In this document: positions 54,451 through 64,000 of the stretch, in pieces
Layout: each line of letters starts with the position of its first letter
How positions within the stretch are numbered: the stretch's first letter is position 1
Assembly: GCA_008729055.1 (NCBI GenBank)
Contig: SDUX01000001.1
Span: forward strand, 2,444,623 to 2,508,622
Source of the DNA: Pyropia haitanensis
Lineage: Eukaryota; Rhodophyta; Bangiophyceae; Bangiales; Bangiaceae
Length of the DNA: 64,000 bases
Direction: 5' to 3'
Program-made: the position numbers and the translations under genes
The notes under the pieces: generated by a model
The model's input: the letters and a program-made list of their open reading frames with translations, nothing else
Databases searched by the model: none
What the model was told of the DNA's origin: nothing

Positions 54451-55748
54451 GAATGTGACACGCGGCCGGGGAAGGGCGCCGCCAAGGGGGGGGGGGCGGG
54501 CGTGCCGGGCTCCTCAACGCTGCGAGGGCGCGGCGAGCGCAAAGACGATGGGGGGGGGGGGGAAAGACGGCCGAGAGCAGAGCTGTGCACGCCCCCCCCC
54601 CCCCCCAATGGCCAGAACCAGCGATTGCCTTGGTGCAGACAATGCCAGCAGACCAGCCTACGCGGGAGCCTCGTGGCACCGTGAAGTCGGCTCGTCGCAC
54701 TTGTTGGACACCCGCCACACCCCGGGCTCCACAGCGGGACTGGAGGGGTCATGTTCCGATGTACGGCCAAATCCTTTGCTAATATGGACTTGAATCAGCT
54801 GGTCCCCTGACGCTTAGAGGCCAGATCCCAGGGGACCAGGCGGGGGGCCGATTCCAGGCAATCCAGGGGGGGGGGTGGTCCCCTCAGGCCGAGTGGATAC
54901 TGCTTCCCCGTCCCGCGAGGGGCGGCGAGCCGGCAAATTGTGTACGAGGCGAACTACTTTCGAACACGCCTCTTCAAGGGTCGTTGGCCAAACGATGCCA
55001 CACGCACAATGGGCAGGCTGTCGCCTCCTCATTTCTTTCGGCAATAATTCCTACTGACTGTCAGGTACGTGCAAGCCGCGAGCCCCCCCCCCCCCCCTCA
55101 CAGCGCCCCCCCCGCCTAGACGCGCGCCGCCCAATCTCCCCCCCCCCACTATTGACCGCCCCCCGCCGCGTCGCACCCACGCCCGCCGCAGGCGGCAGCC
55201 TGGCACGCGCGCGCGGCGGCCAGACCGGCCGGCCCCGTTTGCGGGGCGCCGCCGGCCGCCCCCCCCCCCGCGCGTCGGCCCCGCCTCCGCCGCCTCCTCC
55301 CCTCCCCCCGCTCCCCTTCCCGTTGGCAGACCCCCACCGGGTGCGGCCAGCGCATCTGGCGTCGGCGCCCCCCCCCCCCGCCGCCCCGGCCGCGCGTCAC
55401 GCCGTCACGGACGCGGCCGGCGGCGCGTCGTCCCCCCCCCTACCCCCCCCCCCCCCCTCCCCCCCACCCCCTCCTCCCCCAACCACGCGGTGCTCGCCGC
55501 GAGCGCCCCCCCCCTCCCCCCCTCCCCCCCTAGACCCTGCAGGCACGCAGCTTTGCAGGTGTTGGACGCGGCGAGGCCCGCCCGCACCGCCGCTGCTGCC
55601 GGGGCCTTGGCCGCGCGCAGGCGCGCGGCGGCGGGTGGCGGGAGGCCCTATGACGCGCGGCGTGTGGCGGCGCCGCTGGTGAGGTCTGGCCGACGCGCCC
55701 GCCGCCCCTGCTGTCGCCGCCCGCCGCCCGCCCCCCGCCGCCTGCCGC

Positions 55749-55794
<46 letters not shown>

Positions 55795-56574
55795 TCCTGT
55801 CGCTGTCGCCGCCGCCGCGGTCGGCCGTGGCACCCTCTGCCCCCGCACAGCGGCCGGCAGGTGGGGTGCTGGGTGGGTGGGTGGGTGAGGCGGGACCTAC
55901 GACCCGGCCGCCCGTGGCACCGCCGCCGCCGCCCAGCGCGCGTGCCGCCTGGCGCTGGCTGTCTGCGCTGCCGCAGCCTGCCCCTACGTGCCTGCCAGAC
56001 GTCGGCCGTGGTCTGGCCACCACCCAAGCCAGGGGTGGCCCCGAGGGGCGGGGTTACAGACGTACGGGGGTGGGGGGGGCGGCGAAGCGGGGAGAGGGGG
56101 GTTGAGTAGAGAGGGCTAACGTCTGCACGGGTCGCAGCCTGCCTGCTTTGGTGTGACCGGGGGGGGGGGGGGGGGGGGGAGGGGGGGAGGGTGGAGGGCA
56201 GCTGCTCACCCCGCCTGCGCCCTGCCGGCTGACCTGGCCCCCTCTGTTTTTTTGTGGTGGTGCTGCCGCGCGGGCCACCCGGCTGCTGCCCCTCGTGGGT
56301 GGGGCGTAGGGTTGGCCGTCGGCCGACGCGAGTTCAGCCTCCCCCGGGCCGCCCATTCCGCCCCTCCACCTCTCCCCACATGAGGTGGGCATATCAGGGG
56401 GGCGCCGATTGTCAGCAGCCGCGGTCGGCGGCGCCGCCACCCCCCCCACGCTGCCGCCCTCCACCCCCCCTGCTGCCGCCGCCGCCGCGGCTACCGCCGC
56501 CGCCGCCGCCGCTGTCGCCGCCGCCGCCGCTGTCGCCGCCGCCGCCGCTGTCGCCGCCGCCGCCGCCGCCGCCG
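54451..56574. other. Low-complexity and intergenic DNA
   Basis: It contains G runs at 54418-54450 and 54548-54562 and a lower-GC stretch at 54600-55060. 55490-55690 has a plus frame with coding-like QVLDAARPARTAAAAGALAA, perhaps an exon of the upstream candidate. A GGGT-repeat sits at 55863-55890. Near 56508-56560 are three CTGTCGCCGCCGCCGCCG units. Nothing is firmly assignable. Confidence 0.35.
54799..54839. repeat. Perfect 11-bp inverted repeat, 19-nt loop
   Basis: CTGGTCCCCTG (54799-54809) and CAGGGGACCAG (54829-54839) are exact reverse complements. A related GGTCCCCTCA follows at 54877. It could be a palindromic binding site or a small hairpin RNA, with no further support. Confidence 0.6.
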
Positions 56575-58047
56575 TCACGCGGGCCGCCCCGACGCGGGCC
56601 GCGGTGCCGCGGGCGGGGCGGCACCGCCGCGAGCGGGCGACCGGGCGGCCGCGAGGCGGTCGGCGTGCGCGGCCGCGGCGCGCGGCGCGCGGCGCCGCCC
56701 GCCACGGCGCGCCGCCCGCGGGCGGCGGGCGGGCACCGCCGCGGGCGCCGCCCGCAGATCCGCGCGCGGCCGCCGGCCGCACCTCCCCGCGCGCCGGCGG
56801 CGCCACGCGCCCGCACGGGGCGCGCACACGCACGCCGCCGCGGGCGCCTCCAACCCCCCCGCCCCCCCCGCCCGGTGGCGTCCCCTCGCCCGCCGCCCCC
56901 AGCGCCGCCGCCACCCGCCCGACCACCGGCGGCACGTCGGCGGCGGGGGCCTCCCCCCCACCCGCGGCCGCCGCGGCGGCGCCCCCGCCGGCGGCGGCCG
57001 CCGCGTCGGCCAGGGCGGCCACCCCCCGCGCGACGGCGCGCCACCCGTCGGCGGGGCCCGCCCCCCCCCCCGCCCGCGCGCCCGGCGCCACCCCCGCCTC
57101 CAGCGCCGCGAGGCCGGCGGCGGCCAGCGGGCGCCCGCCGACGGCCACCCCCGCCAGCACGTCCGCGGCGGCCGCCACCGCCACGCCACCGCCGCCCCGG
57201 CCGCCGCCACCGCCGCCGACGCCGCCGCCGCGGGCTGCGACGGCCGCCAGGGCGGCCACCGCCGCGGCGGCGGCGGCCACCGCGTACGCCCCGTCCGCGG
57301 AACCCGCCGCCACCACCGCCGCGACGGCGCGCAGCGACGCCGCCACCGCCGCGGGCGGCGGTGGGGGCGCCCCCCCCGCCGCCGCCGCCGACCGCGCCAC
57401 CGCCGCCGGCAGCCGCAGGTCCGCCCCCGCGTAGTACACCACCGGCGCGAGGGCGTCGGCCCAGGTGGCGGCGGCCGCCGCCGCCGCCGTCGCGGCCTCC
57501 CCCCCCCCCCCCTTCCCCGCCGCCGCCGCCGCCGCCGCGCGGCGGACCAGCGCAGGCAGCGCGGCGGCGTCGGCGGCGGCGGTGGCGGCGGCGGCGGCGC
57601 CCCCCCGGGGCGCTCGCGCCAGCACCGCGGCGGCGAGCGCCGCCCACGCGGCCCCGTCGGGGGTGGCGGCGGCGACCGCCACGCGCGGCACCACCGCCGC
57701 CACCCGCACGGCGGCGGCGGGCGGCAGCGCCGCCGCCACCGCCGCCGCCGCGGGGGCGGCGTCGCTTCCACCGCCGCCGCCGCCGCCGACGCCGCCGTCG
57801 ACGCCGCCACCGCCCGCCGCCGCCCCCGCCGCCCCCGCCCCCGCCCCCGCCGGCAGCAGCAGCGCCGCGACGAGGCGGCGGCAGGCGGCGCCGCCGGCGG
57901 CGGCGGGCGGGGCGGCCGCCCGGGCGGCCGCGCAGGACGCCACCGGCGCCGCGCTCACGAGCGGCGACAGGTGCGCCGCCGCCGCCACGAGCAGCGCCGC
58001 CGCGCGCGCAAGCGGCGGCTCCCCCGCGCCCGCCGCTACCGCCGGTC

Positions 58048-58086
<39 letters not shown>

Positions 58087-58295
58087 TGGGGGTGCGCAGC
58101 GCGCGCCCCCCCACCGCCGCCATCACCGACGCGTCCAGCACCGCCACCGCCGACGCGGCCACGACCGCCCATGCCGATGGGGCGCGCGCCACCCCCCCGC
58201 CCACCCCCGCCGCCGCCGCCACCACCGCCGCCCCCGCCCGCCCCCCCCCCCCTGGCCCCACCGGCGGCCGCCGCCGCGGGCGCTCCCCCCCCCCC

Positions 58296-58327
<32 letters not shown>

Positions 58328-58860
58328 GGGCACCGCCCGCAGCCACGCGGCCAGCCCCAGCGCGACCGCCCCGTCGGCGGCGCGGCGGAGGGCGGGCACC
58401 CCCCCCCCCCCCCCCCCCCCCCCCCGCCCCCCCCCCCCCCGGCGGCGCCCCCCGCCAGCGGCGCCGCCGCGACCACCGCCGGCAGCAGGGCGGCGCCGAC
58501 CGCCGCGGCGGCGCCGGGCGGCGCCGCGACCAGCAGCCGCGGCAGCGCCGCAAACGCGTCGGCGGCGGCGGCGAGGGCGCGCGCGCGGGGGAGGGCGTCG
58601 GCGGGGTCCCCGGCGGGCGTCGCCTCCCCCCACACCGTGCGGAGGGTGGCCGCCAGGCCCGCCGCGTCCGCGACGGACAGGGCGGCGGCGGCGGGCGGGA
58701 GGGCGCCCCCGCCCCCGTCGCCGCCCCCGCCGCCGCCGCACCTACCACCACCACCGCCGCCGCCACCGCCGTAGCCGCCGCCGCCGCCTCCGTGCCACCG
58801 CGCGGCGGCCGTGCGCAGCGTGTACACCACGCGGGATGACGGAGGGTGAGGCAGGCAGGG
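56575..58860 (-). CDS. Unrecognised large Ala-rich helical protein
   Basis: The minus strand reads as regular Ala-rich helices over more than 2 kb, while the plus strand gives Pro/Arg. It begins near 58860 (VVYTLRTAAARWHGG), then LSVADAAGLAATLRTVWGEA and ARALAAAADAFAALPRLLVA. A phase change in the C runs at 58400-58440 leads to GVPALRRAADGAVALGLAAW, LARAAALLVAAAAHLSPLVS and TWADALAPVVYYAGADLRLP, and on to VVGRVAAALGAAGEGTPPGG (about 56880). A further phase change could end the protein at a stop at 56575. The periodic helices suggest an alpha-solenoid (importin or HEAT-like), but no diagnostic motif is seen. It probably has an upstream exon. Confidence 0.4.
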
Positions 58861-59395
58861 GGGGCAGCGGGCGGCAGTGGCGGCGGTGGCGGGGGCCACG
58901 CCTGTGAGTCCCGGGGCGCGGTGGGGAGTGGCATGGTGGTGCACGCCAGGGGAGGGTGGGGGGCCGCTAAGCAGGGGGCAATGGGGGGAGACGCCCCCGC
59001 GCTCCGCCCCGCCGCCGCCGCATGCCAGTGGTGATGCCGGCTGCGGCGGCGGCGGCGCGGCGCGAGGTCGTTCGCGGCGCGGCGTGCGTCGCCGGCTGGG
59101 TGGCGGCGCCTGTGGCTGGCGGTGGGGGCGCAGCCGCCGCCGTGAAAGCTCGCGCGGTTGTACGTCTTGCCGACCACCACGAAAGCCACGGACCGCACCC
59201 GCAGCACGTCTCCCACCTTTCTTCCCCAGCCCCCGCCCCCCCCCCTGCGCGGTTTGCCCCATCCCACTGGCCGCCAAATCCAGGCCGCCCAAATACCGCT
59301 AAAACGGGGCAGGAGAGAGGGCCGTTCCAAGACTCTGATTGGTCGAAGCCTCGGCACGGACGCAGAGCTGCATGTGCGTGCCGTGCCGAGCCTTG
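58861..59395. other. Intergenic region between the Ala-rich gene and the Harbinger element
   Basis: GC is high and declines toward 59395. It is likely leader and promoter of the minus-strand gene. No coding-like frame is recognised. Confidence 0.35.
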
Positions 59396-59398
59396 AAT

Positions 59399-59441
59399 AG
59401 AGAGTTTTTACAACCCGTCCGTGAGATCGTTTGTGACAACG
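59399..59441 (+). repeat. Left terminal inverted repeat of the Harbinger-like element
   Basis: Pairs with 60352-60394, 39 of 43 positions matching. Confidence 0.85.
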
Positions 59442-59723
59442 TGGCACCAAATTCTTTACAAAAAGGGGGCTACTACCTCCAAAACGATCTCACAGAGATC
59501 TCACGTGAGATGAGTCCGTGACCAGAACGGCGTGAGTTGTCACGGACCGAGAGTATTTGTGAGATCTCTTAGACTGCCCTAAGTTGCACACGTGTCGCCT
59601 GAGAGGGCATTTGTTGTACACTTACTCTGTGGGCTGCGCCGCCCCGGGCCAGCCTCTTGTGGCGCTGTCCCGCGCTCTTCTGCGCCGGTCCATGCCAGCA
59701 CCCTGCTGTGCTCCACGCAGCGC

Positions 59724-60197
59724 TTACCCTCCGCGCCTAGGCTTCGAGTCCAGGTCAAACCATCGCGCAGGGGACGCAAGGCGTCTCAAAACAATGCAGA
59801 GGCACTCCACAGGTGTAATGGCATATCTAGTCAAGCTCACAGCGTCTCCCACGTGCAACAGATCCACCAAGCGCCCAATGTCAGAAGGGAGGAAACGAAA
59901 GAGGGACAACGCCTCCGACGAAGAGAACGAGTTGATGTTGAAGCGTACAGCGGTCACTCGTCGAGACCGGGCCAAAGAGAGCGCGACTTCCCGATGGGCT
60001 CTTCTGTAGGCCTCGACGAGAGGGGACATGTCGACCATGGCCAAATCCATCGCATGACCAGCTAGAAGCGCCACCCTCAGGCGGCGCCGTCGAGCGCGCC
60101 AGAAGCGCAGAGTGTGAGTGCGGATGGCGACCATCGTTGTCGCCGCCGGCGCTGTGCACACAGGCGGCGGGAATACTGGCGCGGAGCGTGTGGTCAT
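59724..60197 (-). pseudogene. Truncated Harbinger-type transposase (HARBI1-like N terminus)
   Basis: From the ATG at 60195-60197 the frame gives 157 residues. A basic stretch (TLRFWRARRRRLRVALLAGH) leads into NINSFSSSEALSLFRFLPSD, IGRLVDLLHVGDAVSLTRYA and ITPVECLCIVLRRLASPARW followed by FDLDSK. The pattern of an F-R segment, a central Leu-rich helix, then E-x-L-x-I-x-L-x-R-L-A-x-P-x-R-W is the N-terminal region of DDE_Tnp_4 (PIF/Harbinger) transposases. The frame stops where the next helix-turn-helix would begin, and no DDE catalytic block is present in the element, so it cannot encode an active enzyme. It may be mobilised by an intact copy elsewhere. Confidence 0.65.
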
Positions 60198-60351
60198 GAG
60201 GGGTGGGGCCGGCGGGGGCCCAGCGTGCGGAGAAATTGAAGGCAATCCTCATTCCAAGGAGTTCTCACAAAGAGATCTCACGGTCGCGTTGTAAAAACCA
60301 GTGTGACGCTTGGTTCGCCTCGCCGTGGCTGACAACCCATTACAGCTGAAT

Positions 60352-60394
60352 CGTTCTCACAAACGATCTCACGGACGCGCAGTAAAAACTCTCT
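60352..60394 (-). repeat. Right terminal inverted repeat of the Harbinger-like element
   Basis: Pairs with 59399-59441. Confidence 0.85.
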
Positions 60395-60397
60395 AAT

Positions 60398-61478
60398 ACG
60401 GGCTGGGAACGGGTCGAATGGAGCCCGCATGCGATGGTGGCAGGACCGTGCCGCGATACATCAGGTATTCCTGGGCCGTACTTGCGACCCCCCTCGCGGG
60501 TCAAACATATGACAGCTTATTCGTCACATGCCGTCACAAGCCTGGGTACTTGAAGACCCCCCCCCGTGCCGGCCGTGGAGGGGGCACTGTCTGCGTTGCT
60601 AGCGGTGCCCTGTGCTGTGGGGACGGGACGCTCGCCGCATCCGCCGCAGGCTAGGCGCGCGCGGTGGCGGAGACCGTTTGGAGCGCTGACTGAAGCGCGG
60701 ACTGGGCACTCGCGCGGACGCACTCGCCAGCATATGTAACAGAGAATCCGCATTCGCGGAACTGGGATTATCGAATAGGGCCCTGGGGAAGGACCGCCCT
60801 GGCCGGGCTGAGCCGGTACGGAAGGGGAACGCCAAAACGGGGGGGGGGGGGGCCGCCTGCCTGGTGCGGGGGGGGGAGGGGGGCCGAGGGGCGCAGCGGC
60901 GCCAGCCGTGGCGGGGAGAGGGGCGGGAGGCCCCGTGCCGCCACCGCCATCGCCGCCGTCGCCGCCACCGCCGCCGCCGCGGCCGCCGCCGCTACCGCCG
61001 CCGCTTGAACTGCGGCACCGACGCCGGCCGCGCGCCCGCCCCCGCCCGGCGGCTCATCGCCACTCCACGGCGGCGACGGAGGCGGCGACGGCGGCGGCGG
61101 CGGTGGCTGCGGCAGCGGCTCGTGGTTGCGCCGCGGCAGCAGCATGCCGGGCGGGCACGCCTGGCGCCGCCGCCGCCGCCGCTGCGGCGCCTGCTGCAGG
61201 GGGGGACATTCCCCGGCCAGCGCCGCCCGCCGCCGCGGGCGCGTCGCCGGCCGCCGCCAGGTGTCTCCCGGCGGCGGCGTCCTCCCCCCCCCCCCAAGCG
61301 GGCTTCCGCCGCTTCCCCCCCCCCGTCCGCCCAAAGGACGGCAACGACGACGGGCACAAGCGACGGCACTACGTCGGAGCGGCAGCCGGCAGCCAGTCTC
61401 ATCCGCACGGTGCACTTTGGAGGGAACAGCAGGCCGCAACTTGTTCTCATAATTTCCGATGCGGCAGCCCGCGTTAGC
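60398..61478. other. Intergenic, GC island at 60830-61330
   Basis: 60400-60760 is moderate GC. The GC island has open frames on both strands, the minus one Ala-rich (GMSPPAAGAAAAAAAAPGVP); none is convincing. No RNA gene was seen. Confidence 0.4.
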
Positions 61479-61480
61479 TA

Positions 61481-61506
61481 TGGCACGTCCGCTAAAAATG
61501 GGACAC
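61481..61506 (+). repeat. Left terminal inverted repeat of the TA-flanked element
   Basis: Pairs with 63288-63313 with one mismatch. Confidence 0.85.
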
Positions 61507-63287
61507 TCAGAGTTTCCTACGACAATCTTTGCCCCAGTGAACTCGCGACGTCAGCGCAGTGGGCTTTGTTGCGGGATCCTCTTCAAGCGCTTTTCAAAAG
61601 CAGAACCTTGCAGAAATCACGATCCAGGGCGATCATGAAGTGCCCTAGAGACCCCGTAAAGGCCGATTTGTTGAAGAAAACGTGATCAACCTTGAAGTCA
61701 TTATGAACACCTGCTCGGACATGGGGTTGCGATACACCACAAGGTGCGTCTCAGTGCGGGCTATACAGTGATGTACTGAACGATGATGTCCACCCAGGTC
61801 ATGACCAATTATTCAAGGTTTATCAAGCTTTCTTCAAGTGCTAATGCACACAGCTCTCGCGCCGTATTAAGCGTGATCACGCTCTCCTAATAGAAGTACA
61901 GCATCGACAAGAGCTTGTAGCCCCCGTTTCACCCGAAAAGTCCCATGTTTCTGGGATTGTATCCCGGCATTTATGCAGCTCGCTGGAGTTGATCACGTGA
62001 GGCGCACGCCGTATCTCGGCGGCCTGCAGATCTTCCTGAGAGTTTTTTTTTCAATTACGCGGTACAGTACGCTCCCAACCGTCGGCTTGCTTCTCTCCGA
62101 CGACACTGACAGGCACCCGAAGCACTTGCGCCGAGACTCGCGGCAGTAATAGACAACAGGGGCCAAAACCAGCCGCGGCCACGGCCGCCGCCGCGGCCGC
62201 CGTCGCGGCCCGATGCGGACTAGAGCCGGCGGGCGGCAGGGGGGACGGGAGGGCGGGAACGTGGACGTCGGCGGCAGTGGCAACTGGCGCCGCCAGCGCG
62301 GCGCCCCCCGCAACTGCAGCCGCTGCCGCTGCAGTCGCTGCCGCTGCCTCTGTGGTCACTAAAGCCTCATGCCCGCGATGCGGTGGTAGTACGCCAGTGT
62401 TACCGTGCATCTCTGTGGCGTCATCAGCCGGGCCATGGAGATGGATTGTCGGCCGCTCAGGGATGGCCGTCGTGGTCCCCGCGAGGACTGTGATGGAGAG
62501 TTACCGAAACTTGACAGCCAATTGGATGCTCCTTAGTAGGGAACCCATCACCTCCCTTCAATATACTTTACCGTATTTGTCAACCTTTTAAGTGTGAGGA
62601 TCGGCCTCTAATCCACTCAGTTGGGGCGGCGGCCGCCGCGGCGCGTGCGACCACTTCAAGGAAAATCAAGGTTTGTTCAAGCCCTTCCGGCTTGAAGAGC
62701 CGACTGCATGGATCCCGGTTTAGAGCCCACTGCGCAGGCACCCAATCAATTCTCTGAGGGACGAGCTGCGCTGATCTCCAGATCGAATGATCAGCGCCAC
62801 GGGAACCTTGGGTGGTCCGATTTGGGACCGGTGTCGGTCCTTCGGACAATCGATCATCGAGACCAGTCAGATCAAGGTCGATTCCTGTTTGTCAAGCCAA
62901 TGAGATGCGTCCACGCTGCGCTGTTAGCCTCGCTACTGATTCTGTGTTCAGAAACAGGCGCCACGTTGGCCACTCGACCGCAATAGTTTCTGAAAAGAAT
63001 GGCCTCCAGAGCCCTCGATAATGAGCCAGAGTGTGGCCACCCGCCCCCACGGCCTCTATTCGGGCTCCCCTAGCTCGTCTAGCAAATTGTTTCTCAAAAG
63101 TTTGACTCCAAGACTGAAAGCACACCCGAGCCGACCCCTGAGAGGCACGTCAGGCGCCCTTTGGACGTCAAATTAGGGGCAGTCGGTGTCGTGATCGCAC
63201 TCGAGTTGGCCGACCAGAGCAGAAGTTTGATTTCATGCATCGATTGCACCACTCAGATGGGATGGGAGTTTCCCAGACAAACACCGC

Positions 63288-63313
63288 GTGTCCCATTTTT
63301 GGCGGACGTGCCA
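63288..63313 (-). repeat. Right terminal inverted repeat of the TA-flanked element
   Basis: Pairs with 61481-61506. Confidence 0.85.
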
Positions 63314-63315
63314 TA

Positions 63316-64000
63316 ATAAACTCTCACGGTCGCTTCGAAACTTTGTGGGGGGACCGGGCTAATCCTGGGGGGACCGGGGGGACCCCCCTCAAATGAGCAT
63401 TCCAGAGGGGTGCCGGTCCCCCCACGTCGAATGAGTGTAGCTTCTTGGCTGTCCTCGACAGCAACTTACCAATCGATCGAGGTGCGGTTTGTGTCCCCGT
63501 CATTCGACCCACGGCAGCCCCCCGGCAGGAGGAGCCATCCCCATTGGTGCGCTCGCGCCCACAGCACTAGTGTCAGCCGCTCGGCCGCGTGGCGATCCAC
63601 GGCTGCGGCGGATCCGTGGGCGCGGTGGGAAAACAGTCGAGATTTTGAGGCGCGGGGCGGAGCGGCCGAAACGGCCGCGGCTGGCCGCGCCGCTGCCCCG
63701 ACGGGCGGCGGCGGGGTGGCGGGAGCGGTCCCCGCCACGCCGCGACCCGCACCCCCCCACGCGCCATTGACGGCGGCTGCGCCGCTGCCGGCCAAGCGTC
63801 CATGGGGCGGCAGCCACATCAATGGCAGGGTACATATCCCCGCCGCAAGGGGAGGTAGTGCCGTCGGCAAGGCGCCTGCGTGAAGGATAGGAAAAGAGAA
63901 ACGCCTCGGCTATCCCCCTCCGCTCCCGCTGTTTGCCCTCCGCCGCCGCCGCACGCCCCCCGCCAGACGCCGCCACCTTTTTTCCCTTCCCAAGCAACCC
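63316..64000. other. Right end of window, no confident gene
   Basis: A G/C inverted repeat GGGGGGACCGG / CCGGTCCCCCC (63367-63377 and 63413-63423) lies just after the TA-flanked element. 63600-63900 has minus-strand frames with some protein-like sequence (SGAAAVNGAWGGAGRGVAGT; RLTLVLWARAHQWGWLLLPG) that may belong to a gene crossing the window edge. Confidence 0.35.

Larger units (their letters stand above)
59399..60394. mobile_element. PIF/Harbinger-like element, non-autonomous
   Basis: Terminal inverted repeats of about 43 bp (59399-59441 and 60352-60394, four mismatches) begin AGAGAGTTTTTAC and contain CGTCCGTGAGATCGTTTGTG. AAT lies directly outside both ends (59396-59398 and 60395-60397), a 3-bp duplication as expected for Harbinger elements; a TA duplication with ends one base shorter is also possible. 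Several GATCTCAC motifs cluster inside both ends. The 996-bp body holds only the N-terminal part of a transposase. Confidence 0.75.
61481..63313. mobile_element. Element with 26-bp mariner-like inverted ends, TA-flanked
   Basis: TGGCACGTCCGCTAAAAATG plus six more bases (61481-61506) is the reverse complement of 63288-63313 at 25 of 26 positions. TA flanks both ends (61479-61480 and 63314-63315), as for Tc1/mariner and related transposons. The 1833-bp interior is AT-richer with only short frames and no recognisable transposase, so it is non-autonomous or decayed. Subterminal sequence GCGCAGTGGGCT...GGGATCC near 61554-61579 recurs inverted near 62714-62741. Confidence 0.65.

Overview
The window looks like nuclear DNA of a eukaryotic alga with extreme GC content. 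Host genes are compact, mostly single-exon and very rich in Ala/Gly/Pro/Arg, and they are separated by GGC/GCC repeats and G or C homopolymers of 10-25 bases. Recognisable host proteins are a cytosolic asparaginyl-tRNA synthetase, a class II histone deacetylase with a transit-like N terminus, a SAGA ADA1-type subunit, an FHA plus SANT-like nuclear protein, a membrane-anchored FKBP, a PH-domain protein, a TraB/GumN-like protein, a cystinosin-type transporter and a bZIP-like protein. This set and the composition would fit a bangiophyte red alga, but the sequence alone does not settle the species.

Layout. 1-10.1 kb: bZIP-like gene (-), an unrecognised Ala-rich gene (-), TraB-like gene (+). 10.9-16.2 kb: AsnRS (+) converging on the histone deacetylase (-). 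16.2-20.5 kb: an AT-richer promoter-like stretch with four CCAAT boxes, then low-complexity DNA. 20.5-25.5 kb: PH-domain gene (+) and FKBP (+). 25.5-29.4 kb: no confident gene. 29.4-35.2 kb: ADA1 (+) converging on the FHA/SANT-like gene (-), both probably chromatin factors. 37.4-38.3 kb: cystinosin (+). 39.4-51.0 kb: a large Fanzor-type (eukaryotic TnpB-like) RNA-guided nuclease gene (-) interrupted near its N terminus by an intact chromovirus-type Ty3/gypsy LTR retrotransposon (+). 52.7-59.3 kb: Ala-rich open frames of unknown function. 59.4-60.4 kb: a small PIF/Harbinger-like element with a truncated transposase. 61.5-63.3 kb: an element with mariner-like ends flanked by TA.

The most interesting part is 39-51 kb. 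The Fanzor ORF is intact over 1368 codons and shows three RuvC motifs and a zinc ribbon. The 7366-bp retrotransposon has LTRs that show no difference where compared, a 5-bp CGTCC target duplication, an extra two-zinc-finger ORF before gag, and a textbook -1 frameshift signal (slippery heptamer, 7-nt spacer, 10-bp stem) between gag and pol. Dropping the insertion leaves the Fanzor reading frame continuous, so the element landed inside the coding sequence and recently.

At least six host genes (TraB-like, AsnRS, PH, FKBP, ADA1, cystinosin) change reading frame exactly at a long G or C run. I treat these as probable homopolymer-length errors in the assembly, not real mutations. Gene boundaries given across such runs are therefore composite.
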